Below, in pieces: positions 53,987 to 64,000 of a stretch of DNA of 64,000 bases; within the stretch, counting starts at the first letter, position 1; every line of letters begins with the position of its first letter. Source of the DNA: Przewalskia tangutica (lineage: Eukaryota > Streptophyta > Magnoliopsida > Solanales > Solanaceae); assembly GCA_029844215.1 (NCBI GenBank), contig CM056724.1, forward strand, positions 86,385,093-86,449,092. Reading direction: 5' to 3'. The notes beneath the pieces were generated by a model. The model searched no databases and was not told where the DNA came from. It was given only the letters and a program-made list of their open reading frames with translations. The translations under genes were made by a program, and so were the position numbers.

Positions 53987-56937
53987 TGTCACGATCCGAC
54001 CCCAGGCCCGCGACTGGTGCCCTACCTGGGTACCCATACAGGTAACCATCAGAGAAAACCATCGGAACAAACATAAAACACACAACTTAAATCAGTAAGA
54101 ATTAAACAACTGGCTAGCCGATAAGGCTGCCTTCCTGGATATATATACATAACTAGTCAAAAGCAGTTACATCCTTTTTCCTTACAAACCGACCCACATA
54201 CATGACTACAGACCTCTAAGAATTTTGACATAGCAACTGTGACGGGACAGGGCCCCGCCATACCCCTGAATGTACAACAACCGACAATACCAGGGATCTG
54301 AACCAATGGCAAGCCTCCGGAGTAATGAAGCTTCTCAACAGCTGAACAGTGATCCTAAGAGTGAGGATCAGCAACCTGTATAATTCTACCGGCGATGAAC
54401 GCAAGGAGGTCGATAACATGTACCAAATATGTGAAATCGAAATCATCACGTGAAATCATAATAGTTTAAAATAAAGCTGGGAACATGTATGATAACCACA
54501 TTAACAGTACACTGTGCCTTACTAACAATGAGAGTAAAAAAGAATAAACTTTGCCGGTTTTAAAACAGGAAGCTCATGATTAACCTAGGGCCATCCGCCC
54601 GTAGTATCATTCTGCAATCCTACTCCTGGGACTATTTCACCCGCATAGGTCGTATGGACCCGCATGAGGTAATTTCCTCGCATAGACTGTATCCGCCCGC
54701 ATAGGTCATATGGACCCGCATAGGTCATATGGACCCGCATGAGGTAATCTCCTCGCATAGGACTGATCCGCCCCGCATAGGACTATTTCACCGGCATGAG
54801 CCCTACAGACTCGCATGAGGTATTCCTCGCATCATGGGTAGCAAATCCACGGAATATGCAAATGCCACAAACCCGGGGAATGATCCCGTAATGAACAATA
54901 TATCACTAGCACAACCGGCTATCATATATAACATAAACACTACCGGCTTATCATACATAACATAAGCACCACCGACTTATCATAATTATCATAAGCAAGT
55001 TAAGAAATCCCCTAACTTCTTATTAGCTTTGATCATATACACTCTCATTTTAGTTTACTTAAGGCACTAACATGTCATTATAAAATCCGGGAATTTAACC
55101 CAAAGTACTACCTACTTCTATTCTTTTAAAATGACTCTTTTTCATATAAAACTTCCCAGATACTAATAACCGTAGTATCAAGTCATATCTACTTTTCAAA
55201 ACAAGTCACAATACCTTTTAGAACTACATTTAAAGTCTTCTAAATCAAGTGACTTTTTACTTTAAAACTTTAAGCAATTGATGCCTTCAAATCAATTTGT
55301 CATTCTTCATTTCAAGTCATTTTATCTTAATTTACATTGCAAGAGTAAACCATCCTTTTAACTTTCCATAAAGCTATTATAACCAACTTCCCATAAAGCC
55401 GTTATACTAACTTTATGCTTTAGACACTTACATTCTTCTTTATAACCAAGAGACTTAAACTATCCAAAAACCAAGTATCATATACTTTCAAAAATACTTC
55501 AAGTCTCTTATCTTTAGAAACTAAGATATCCTTAATCTTTAAAATAGGTAACTTAATTCCCTAACTCAACCAACTTGGACATTCTTAAAACAAGTCAAGG
55601 ATATCAAATGAAACTAGATTCATCAAGATCTCGTACGTCTACCGTACTATATATTTACAACTACTCATGCTCAAGAGATAGGAAAGTTCCACATACCTTT
55701 TCGGTTCAATCCACTTGTTAAGTCCAATATGCCGTACGTCGTATGTAAACCTAAAATGACCACAATACGTCTATTAACTTCTAACTTCAAACGTAGAATA
55801 TTCCAAGTGTAAAGTCACTTAATTCTACAAACAATTGGACATAACTTCCTTTGTTTCTACATACTTTTCCACCTTTTTAAGGCCCGAAATCAATAACAAA
55901 ACGCCACATTTAAGGCTCAACAATTTAGCTAACCAAAGGGGATTACACGCCTTAAAAATTCTGCCCCACAATTTACATAAAATTGTTCATTATTAAATGT
56001 CATCCTTGGCTACAATGTACAACCACATACAATCTTTTCCAATTCCTTTTCAATCCATATTGTCGTTCCAACATGTTATATAGTCGCAACCAATTTCAAC
56101 AACTAAAATCCCTTATTTAGATAACATGCGACGATTATAGCTATCGACCAATTTGTATTGTACTTTCAATGGCTAATAAGCTCATGCTCGGATTTAGGCT
56201 CCCAATATTCTATAACACTTATCAATCTTCAATGCATAATTCACATGATCAATTATCAACTACTAAAATCACTTCAATAAACCCCACATAAAAGTGAAGA
56301 CAACGGCCATATAAATCCAACAAACTAGAGGTTCGAAAACTGCCCTTTATACTTTCATTTATGACATGACAACATTCAATTCTTATATCCATTTTACTCA
56401 TCACAATACCCTTCTCCAATTTCTACAACACATGACATAGTTTAATTCAAGAAGGAGAATGAATTTACCTTGGTATTTTGCCCAAGACAGTCCAACAATC
56501 TCGCCCACTTTAGCCCTCTTTCCGCAACACTTCATCTTTCCGCTAAAATCACCTCTACGTACCCCCTACAAGCTCTCCAACATATTTCCTTCTTGTTGCC
56601 TTTCCAAAAATCTCATTTAGGCTTAGGGTTTTAACCATTTGAGAGAGAAGAGAAGAGCAAATTTTGGGTGAAGTCTTGCAAATGATTTTAATCTAGCAAG
56701 ACTTGGTCATATATAGCCTTTATCTTGTTCTACAAGTTGGGAGGGACACTTGTCTCCCTCCCATAGGTCCTTTACATAAATATCTTCTAATTTTGCCCCA
56801 TTTCAGCAAAAAATCCCGCCTCGGCACCGTGGCCCTGCAGCCGGCGCCGCGGTGCTGCAACTTCGCAATTTTCGGCTTTTACGCCTCGGCCTCAGCGCTG
56901 GCTACCGACTGCTCTCTTCACACCTGATTTTGTAACG
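53987..56937 (-). repeat. N6 3' LTR
   Basis: Ends (minus) GGATCGTGACA at 53987. The other end is approximate, near TGGACGTTACAAAATCAGG at 56937, next to a purine-rich AAAGGTAGAAAGTTA. The TATA candidate CTATATATG is at 56709-56717, the minisatellite at 54640-54830 and GTACGTCTACCGTAC at about 55634. A GGCGCCGCGGTGC-type palindrome near 56840 recalls the A2 LTR. Confidence 0.78.
54640..54830 (-). repeat. Minisatellite cassette in N6 3' LTR
   Basis: GGACCCGCATGAGG and CCGCATAGG words, the same class as N3. A local extra unit ATAGGTCATATGGACCCGC is tandemly duplicated near 54701-54740. Confidence 0.75.
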
Positions 56938-58008
56938 TCCATAACTTTCTACCTTTATATTTCATTTCAAGTTGTCCTGTGGTCCCTTATCCACCCCTCG
57001 TATTTTCCTACTACCTTTCTCGTCAGTACAAATCTTTCCACCTTTCCTCGAGGTGTTCTTACTGCCCATCATTCACTAATGGTCTTTACACTAGTCTGGG
57101 GTAATCATATCTGGTGCAACTTACATAACCATAGTTGCATTCTCTTTTATCATTCTGGTCATAACCCTTCCTTATGCTTACTATTAGCAAAAGTATTTCT
57201 ATCTTGATTCATGATCGCATGCCATTCATGCGTACTACCTGTATTTATATCCTTACGACACTTTTTCAACCATTTCCTAGTGTCGTCTTTAATTAGCCCA
57301 ACCCAATACCTTTTTCCAAGGTTATTGTAACCTATTGCATAACGAGGCCGGGGACTTTACCAGTCCCATATACATCGCCTAATAACATGGGTACACATAA
57401 CTCCATAGTACGTAAAACTATCCTTCTACGTGGAGGAGAGAGCTTATCTCCCTTCACCATCTTAATCATCAAGTGCCACCTTATAATCGTATAGATTTAT
57501 AAGACCTACCAGCGATGTCTTCTGTTTTCCACAGGCAACACTCATACTTATCTTATTCTTGCCTTGCGCATTTTTCCTGAAATTATTCAAAATGTCGTGG
57601 CCCTGACTGCCACATTAAACCAATTTCAAGTACCTCCAAGGGCACTTAACATAAAATCCTTCAATAATTTTAATAAAACAAGTCACATAGACTCCACAAT
57701 TTCATGTCAAAGAAGGAAGTAGTAACTTATAGTTTACTAGCACTTCCATTCTTTTCCCATCGATAACCGGCTTACCAGGAAACTGGAACCGAACCAATCT
57801 CTCTCCATAGTCAACGTTGGCATAACAAGAAGCCAACTAGCCCGTACTCATAATGACCTCAAAGTCTGTCATATCCGCTCTACTAGGTATGCTAGGGTCC
57901 GACGAATGTATCGTCACTGGGAAATTATTATATACCCGCTCAGCTACCACCCATCACTCGCGGGTGTGGTCACCTCGAAAGGTTCTCATGGATTCAGGCT
58001 CTATTCAT
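56938..58008. other. N6 internal sequence without recognised coding
   Basis: No ORF longer than about 60 codons with recognisable similarity on either strand. It corresponds in position to the stretch between the conserved ORF and the polypurine tract of N4 and N5, and includes a poorly matching GCTCTCTTTCTTCGG end near 58021. Confidence 0.4.
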
Positions 58009-58275
58009 TTACACTTGGTTGCTCTCTTTCTTCGGGTCGCATTTCTTCCGTACTTCCAAACTTATACTAGCATACGTACATAACTTCCATACTAATTCTG
58101 GCCTCCAATCTTTGGAGCTACGTACATTGAACAATTTAAGGCCATTTCCGGCTCTCACGACCTGGTTCCAGTGGAATGCGTCCACGAACCCGTAAAACAA
58201 CTTAACTAGAGTTGGGTCTTGCACCCTCGTGACCCTGTCACGTAGCGGAACTACTACCAACTGATCCCACTCCAT
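58009..58275 (-). CDS. Conserved unknown ORF (N6 copy)
   Basis: An 88-residue minus-strand frame: MEWDQLVVVPLRDRVTRVQD, PTLVKLFYGFVDAFHWNQVV, RAGNGLKLFNV and a variable tail. It matches the N2, N4 and N5 copies through VVPLxDRVTRV and AGNGLK although the DNA has diverged more here. Upstream the frame continues after a stop with a QVEDLLRV-like piece also present in N4. Function unknown. Confidence 0.5.
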   Translation of the reverse strand: MEWDQLVVVPLRDRVTRVQDPTLVKLFYGFVDAFHWNQVVRAGNGLKLFNVRSSKDWRPELVWKLCTYASISLEVRKKCDPKKESNQV

Positions 58276-58724
58276 TTCAAGCTATGGGGCGACCCTTAAT
58301 AGGTCCTCAACCTGACTCGGAGTCGCACTTAACTCTTATCCTTGGTCTGACTTAAATTTTTACTACCCGAGAAGGCCTTATATACCTAAGGTCTCGGCGG
58401 TTATCAATATTCTTAGGCTCGCAATTTCCATGCTCCAAGCCTACCTTATCAGTCCCCGTAAATGGGTACAATAACGTCTCATAAGCTCTTAATCGTGTTG
58501 TCTTAATCATAATAACCATACTTACTCCATACGGATCTCATCCGTACCAATCTCTTAATCATACCACGTAGCTTAATCTATTAACATATTCTTCCATTAA
58601 GTACCTTAACAGGACTTCTTAAGGGTTCATTACCCTATCAGACAGCTCATCATTTCCTAATTATATCAAATTAGTACATAACCCTTGATGAGAATTCATT
58701 AACCATTTCATACCTTCCCGGTAT
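58276..58724. other. N6 internal sequence, no gene recognised
   Basis: Loosely related to the gag-to-ORF stretch of N4 and N2, for example a CTAAGGTCTC...GCGG word near 58395. No coding signature. Confidence 0.35.
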
Positions 58725-58913
58725 CTATTTAGTCCTTACCAATTCCTGGTAATCTTTAAGCATTCTAGGCAACCCATATGTGACCCCTATACATAAATCC
58801 GTATAGATGTATGTCATAATACCAACTATACTACAATTATTACCAACCTGGATACGCAATCCACATAATCCTTCCTGGGTCACTACTGCATTTCTCATAG
58901 TTGCAATCAACAT
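58725..58913 (-). CDS. Short unknown ORF at the gag position of N6
   Basis: A 62-residue minus-strand frame starting MLIATMRNAVVTQEGL, with LRIQVGNNCSIVGIMTYIYT and LPRMLKDYQELVRTK. It begins right after the leader common to these elements (near 58920-59090), where gag begins in N1, N2, N4 and N5, yet shows no resemblance to gag. It may be a chance frame in captured sequence. I do not recognise it. Confidence 0.25.
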   Translation of the reverse strand: MLIATMRNAVVTQEGLCGLRIQVGNNCSIVGIMTYIYTDLCIGVTYGLPRMLKDYQELVRTK

Positions 58914-59086
58914 AACTCGTTAGGGAGGGACGACCCTAACAACACAGCTCTATCGCACGATCTCATAGAGAGAAGAATGGAAACCAATCCTAAATGTCCT
59001 GCAGCCTCCTGATTATAGATGTGGTGCACAACACACCGATAATCAAGAATCTACTAGACACGGTCTGTAGACACTTTCCGAGGACT

Positions 59087-59102
59087 AACTGCTCTGATAC
59101 CA
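59087..59102 (-). other. N6 primer binding site (tRNA-iMet type)
   Basis: The minus strand reads TGGTATCAGAGCAGTT, five bases from the 5' LTR end at 59107. Confidence 0.85.
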
Positions 59103-59106
59103 CTTT

Positions 59107-60277
59107 TGTCACGACCACCGACCGCACGCGATCGTGCCCTACACGGGCACCCTACAGTAACCATCGAGAAAACCAGCGAACAAACATAAAACACATAACT
59201 TAAATCGAAGAATTAAACAATCGCTGGCCGAGCAAGTGTCGTTTTCTGGATATATATACATAACTAGTCAAAAGCAGTTACATCCTTTTTCCTTACAAAC
59301 CGACCCACATACATGACTACAGACCTCTAAGAATTTTGACATAGCAACTGTGACGGGACAGGGCCCCACCATACCCCTGAATGTACAACAACCGACAATA
59401 CCAGGGATCTGAACCAATGAAAAGCCTCCGGAGTAATGGAGCTTCTCAACAGCTGAACATTGATCCTAAGAGTGAGGATCAGCAACCTGTATAATTCTAC
59501 CTGCGGCATGAACGCAGCCCCCCGAAGGAGGTCAGTACAACATGTACCAATTATGTGAAACTGAAAGTACTGTAATAAAATTATAATAGTATAAAATGAA
59601 GCTGGGAACATGTATGATAACCACATTAACAGTACACTGTGCCTTACTAACAATGAGAGTAAACAAGAATAAACTTTGCCGGTTTTAAAACAGGAAGCTC
59701 ATGATTAACCTAGGGCCATCCGCCCGTAGTATCATTCCGCAATCCTACTCCTGGGACTATTTCACCCGCATAGGCCGTATGGACCCGCATGAGGTAATTT
59801 CTTCATATGATCAGATCCGCGCATAGGTCATATGGACCCGCATGAGGTAATCTCCTCGCATAGGACTGGTCCGCCCCGCATAGGACTATTTCACCCGCAT
59901 GAGCCCTACGGACTCGCATGAGGTATTCCTCACATCATGGGTAACAAATCCACGGAATATGCAAATGCCACAAACCCGGGGAATGACCCCGTAATGAACA
60001 ATATATCACTAGCACAACCGGCTATCATACATAACATAAGCACTACCGGCTTATCATACATAACATAAGCACCACCGGCTTATCATAATTATCATAAGCA
60101 AGTTAAGAAATCCCCTAACTTCTTATTAGCTTTGATCATATACACTCTCATTTTAGTTTACTTAAGGCACTAACATGTCATTATAAAATTCGGGAATTTA
60201 ACCCAAAGTACTACCTACTTCTATTCTTTTAAAATGACTCTTTTTCATATAAAACTTCCCAGATACTAATAACGTAG
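59107..60277 (-). repeat. N6 5' LTR, interrupted by N7
   Basis: Matches 53987-55160. Its first 130 bases differ from the partner mainly where the partner has CAG/CTG: ATCGAG for ATCAGAG (59163), AAATCGAAG for AAATCAGTAAG (59202), AATCGCTGG for AACTGGCT (about 59219). The minisatellite is at 59765-59930. It is cut at 60278 by the N7 LTR. Confidence 0.85.
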
Positions 60278-61009
60278 TGTCACGACCCGACCCCGGGCCG
60301 CAACTGGTGCCCTACCTGGGCACCCTTCCAATCATACAACCCCAAAACAACTGCGGAAAATAAGTAACACACATTTTTTTTTAAAACCAAGGCAAAGCCG
60401 ATAAGGCTGCCATAATATAAATCACCCAAAAAGGGCTTACACTATCCAAAAATGTAATTACAACTCTAACCAGTCCAGCCCACATGTGAATACAGACCTC
60501 TAAGATTTGAACAAATATTATGACGGGACAAGGCCCCGCCGTACCCCTGAATATACATAGCCATGACAACTCCGGAACATTGGTGCCATCTCAAAATGCT
60601 GAACCAGGATCCTAAGCTCGCGGATCCACAACTGTGTACCTAAACCTGCGGACATGAACGCAGCCCCCGAAGGAGGTCAGTACAACAGGTACCGAATATG
60701 GAACGGAAAATAAGGTACAGTAAACAAATCATAACTGTACAAAAGAATGACAGGGGCAAGTATAAAAAGGGTACATACCAGATCCTACCGTGTCATTACC
60801 ATCTCGTGAACTTAATCGTACCATATTATCTTTTTCCATTTTTCAATAAAAGTTATAGTCACATTCTTACGTACATGCTTAGGAAAAATCATTAAGTTCA
60901 TTACCATATAACTTACTTATCTTTCATAACATAATCCGACCCTTTATGGAGGGACATATATACTACCCGGCCCAATCTGGGACGCGATCAAGTCACACAA
61001 ATATCAAAG

Positions 61010-61224
61010 CGTGCCCGTGGAATCCCCCATCACTGCCGACAGTCATAAGTGTAACATATAACCATGTGACGCGCCCGTGGCATCCTACCTCATTTCGGCG
61101 TACGTACATACACAATACATATATATATCTCCGCGTGGAATCCCATCATCGCGGCGTAGTAGGTGTAACATATAATCATGTGACGCGCCCGTGGCATCCT
61201 ACCTCACTGTCGGCGTACACATAT

Positions 61225-61261
<37 letters not shown>

Positions 61262-61345
61262 CGTGGCTGCATGCCTCGAAATCCCTCATCGTATAAGCAT
61301 GGCCATAACGTGCCCTCGGCATCCCTCATCGTAGGTGCAGGTCTT
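61010..61345 (-). repeat. Minisatellite cassette of N7
   Basis: Four to five units with the words GCGCCCGTGGCATCCTACCT, CACTGTCGGCGTAC and GTAACATATAACCATGTGAC. It resembles no cassette of the other LTRs except for the GGTACGTCC word near 61383. Confidence 0.75.
61231..61260. repeat. (TA)15 microsatellite
   Basis: An uninterrupted TA run inside the N7 minisatellite, replacing the shorter TATATATA found in the preceding unit near 61120. Confidence 0.95.
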
Positions 61346-63662
61346 CATGGGGAGCTAGCCCATGGAATCCCACATCACTGTCGGTACGTCCAAGCAAACT
61401 TACAACAAGACAGCCGACCCTCCAACTGAGAGTCACGACTACGTAAACATATAATACTTGCACTCAAAGCTATCACAAGCAAACATAGGCAAGTTCATTA
61501 AACCTTTAGACTTCCATTTTTATAAACTCATGGCACTTTCGTTTCACACATAAAAATCCGGGAATTTAACCCAAAGTACTACGCACCTCTACTCCTTTAA
61601 AATGACTCTTTTTCAAATAAAACTTCCAAGATACTAATAACCGTAGTATCTAGTCATATATACTTTTCAAGACAAGTCACAACACCTTTTAGAAATACAT
61701 TTACCGGCTTCTAAATCAAGTGACTTCTTTCTTAAAAACCTTAAGCAATTGGTACCATTAAAACAATTTGCCCTTCTTTATTTCAAGTCATTTCTTTGCT
61801 TACATTACCGAAGAAAACCATTCTTTTAATCTTCCATAAAGTTGTTATAACCAACTTCCCATAAAGCCGTTATAACTCTTTATGTCTTAGATAAATTCAT
61901 TCCTTTTATAACCAAGAGACTTATACGTTCAAATCGAATTACACAGCTTTCAAAATACTTCAAGTCTCTTAACTTTTAAGAAAACCAGTTTCTTAACTTT
62001 AGAATGGCAAGAAATCAATACTTTCCAAATCAAGTATTCTATACTTTTAAATCAATTCATTTCTTCCTTTAAGAATCAAGTCCCATAACTTGAAAAATAA
62101 AGTTCCTTAACCTTTTCAGAAATCAAGGTTCATAGTCTTAAAACTTCATGACATAAAACTCTTATAACTTAAGTAACATATACTTTGGTGCGTTGTGAAT
62201 AAGTTATACTTATTTATAACGATCTTAATCAAGTAGCCATGATCTAGAAAATGTAATACAATTTTATCTTATCTTAGCTTCTATGCAGATGGAGAATTCT
62301 ACTCATTTTAACTTAATTGATTGTCATTACATTTTCCTTTATTAACGCTGCAGTGGCTTGTTTGATACTTATTCTCATTTGTGCCGTAACTTAGCCAAGT
62401 CAACTTGGCTCCAAAATACCTCCTAACGACTCTTACCAACATCCCCCATAAGACTTGGTAAGAACTTAGGATAACTTAGACATAACCTTTACGTAGAGTA
62501 AATCAACATACATACCTCTTAACTTCTAAAAGTAGAAGGAATCATGAAATAGTACTACATGTATATTTAATACATAGAATCATGTCAAAAGAAAGAAGAG
62601 GTTCACATTCCTCGCGACGATTATCGACAATTAGCAAAATGCTCCAAAGTACTATACCCTTGCTAGCCTTTTCCACCCTTCAAGTAGAATACGCTACTCG
62701 TAGTACTTCCACCTATAATAACCACAACACATCTATCAACTTCTAGTTCTCTTCGTAGAATATTCTAAGTACAAGGTCACTAAATTCTACGGAAAATCGG
62801 GCAGCACTTCCTTTGTTTCTACATACTTTGCCACCTTTTTCAAGGCCGAATTCAATAACCAAACGCCACATTTAAGGCTCAATCAATTCAGCAAATACAA
62901 AGGGGATTACACGCCCTACAATACGTGTAAAATTCTGCCCCACAATATACAAGACCATCCAATAATTTCCATGTCATTCTCGGCTAATAGGTGCAACAAC
63001 ATAAAGTCTTCCAATTCTTTTCCAATCCAAGTTCTTGGGTCAAACATGTTATTTAGTCATAAACAACTTCAACAACTACAATTTCCTTCTTTATATAACA
63101 TGTGACAACTTATACTAATACTCAAATCGAATTGTAATCTTAAGGGCTAAACATGCTAGTTTTCGGGTTAGAGTTCCAATATCCATAACACTTATCAACT
63201 TCATAATAAAAACACCTCATGCTTGCTAATATCCATAGCTACAATAATAAGTAATCTTAATTACTAAAACGACAAGAATTATACCTTTTCAAGCCCTTAA
63301 TCTTCCCAAGATTCAAAGTCGCTCCTTAGCAATTCTTAGCTCCTTTTCTTATGTTCCAACCCGCTCCAAGCACTCCTTAGAAGCCTATGAAGAACTCATC
63401 TTCAAGTTCCAACTTCAAAATTGAAGAACTCCTTAAGTTTTCGCCTTGCGACTAATACGAAAACGCCACTTTTCCGGGATCTTTCTATTGAGATAACCTT
63501 ACAATACTCTTAGGGACCTTGGGTTTAAGTCTTGTGAATTATCATCCACAATTGCAAAATTTTGTCTTCCAAAAATGCCTAAAGCCGAGAGCCCCCTCAC
63601 TTTGTTCTTCAATATTTTCTTGAAATATGACTAAGTGTGGAACTAGTCTTGCTACTAGTATG

Positions 63663-63670
63663 TATTTATA
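63663..63670 (-). promoter_or_regulatory. LTR TATA box of N7
   Basis: TATAAATA on the minus strand, in an ACTAGTAGCAAGACTAG-like context comparable to the N3 LTR near 30790. Confidence 0.5.
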
Positions 63671-64000
63671 ACACTATGGAGGGTCAAGACTTAAACAAAT
63701 GGGTGGCTAAGATGAAAAGCACTTGGATCACACACAAGTGGCAAGTTGACTTTGGTCAATAATATCATGCTAGCAAGACTAATCTTCTTCAATGGTCAAT
63801 GACCATTTTAACCTTGCAAATTCGTCCAACACCATGTGGGGGGCGGGGTGCCACGTGTCGCCCTCTAATTCGTCCATAAAATTATGTAACCCTCGTGGGC
63901 CCCACAAAACGTAAAATTCCTCGGGTGGGCCCCACATGACCAAATCCGTACAAATAAATTTCCATAATGATAAAACATTCCATAATCCTCAATTAATGCA

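Larger units (their letters stand above)
53987..60277 (-). mobile_element. N6: non-autonomous gypsy element without recognisable gag
   Basis: Minus-strand. The 3' LTR is 53987 to about 56937, the internal region 56938-59106, the PBS 59087-59102, and the 5' LTR 59107-60277 is interrupted by N7. The internal region has the conserved unknown ORF (58009-58275) and, at the place where gag starts in the relatives, an unrelated 63-codon frame (58725-58913). No gag, protease or pol could be recognised. Confidence 0.75.
60278..64000 (-). mobile_element. N7: gypsy LTR running off the window
   Basis: Ends (minus) GGGTCGTGACA at 60278 and follows the shared scaffold through hairpins (60480-60680), a minisatellite (61010-61345), a (TA)15 run, the GCGACGATTATCGAC motif (62613) and a TATA box (63663-63670). 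The 5' terminus is not reached, so whether a full element or a solo LTR is present cannot be told. No coding sequence is seen in this 3.7 kb. Confidence 0.8.

Noticed and set aside
60946..61296. 116-residue ORF in N7 with repeated VTYNHVTRPWHPTS
   Set aside because: Translation of the N7 minisatellite and the (TA)n run; not a gene.
53987..64000. Endogenous pararetrovirus or virus-like coding in the right part
   Set aside because: No movement protein, coat protein or caulimovirid RT motif was seen; all features fit LTR retrotransposons.

Overview
This 64 kb window is plant nuclear DNA, probably from a eudicot with a large, repeat-rich genome. I see no intact host gene, no tRNA or rRNA gene and no CRISPR. 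Almost every base belongs to nested LTR retrotransposons. The plant assignment rests on Ty3/gypsy chromovirus-type (Tekay/Del-like) elements with initiator-tRNA-Met primer sites, Athila-type elements with a tRNA-Asp-type primer site, Ty1/copia pieces and a plant LINE tail. The species cannot be named from sequence alone.

Left half (1-26,305). The nest runs from oldest to youngest. A2 (Athila-like, minus, 21,262-24,126) is interrupted by A1 (Athila-like, minus, 18,979-21,261). A1 is interrupted in its protease by N2 (non-autonomous gypsy, plus, 615-18,978). The 5' LTR of N2 holds N1 (full-length gypsy, plus, 1,409-11,167) and, at 1-614, the end of another element's LTR. N1 carries gag, protease, RT, RNase H, integrase and a chromodomain-like tail, all broken by frameshifts. 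N2 keeps gag plus a short conserved unknown ORF fused to integrase remnants. A degenerate plus-strand LTR (24,127-26,305) ends in a broken gene of unknown function (26,306-26,745).

Middle (27,430-50,760). A minus-strand copia element, deleted from gag to RNase H, was split by the 22.3 kb element N3 (28,148-50,437) with a perfect 5-bp duplication, ATTTG. Inside N3 are its pol 3' half (31,189-33,539), a 9.0 kb gypsy element N4 (33,540-42,539) and a truncated non-autonomous element N5 (42,540-47,371). N4 has intact LTR ends but no target duplication. Its two LTRs carry different minisatellites and its two flanks belong to different host elements, so it is best read as the product of recombination between two copies, with loss of the N3 gag-to-RT segment.

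Right part (50,770-64,000). Copia LTR copies, an AT-rich palindromic repeat array and a truncated LINE are followed by minus-strand gypsy elements N6 (53,987-60,277 and beyond) and N7 (60,278 to window end).

Three features recur. The gypsy LTRs share a scaffold (TATA box, C/G homopolymer tract, a GTACGGTAGACGTAC-like motif, and a block of four hairpins near the LTR end) in which a minisatellite cassette differs between subfamilies. Four non-autonomous elements share a short reading frame with the motif VVPxxxRVTRV. Finally, many differences between paired LTRs sit at CAG/CTG, with an internal base lost. This looks like a systematic sequencing artefact at methylated CHG sites, and it may explain many of the frameshifts.
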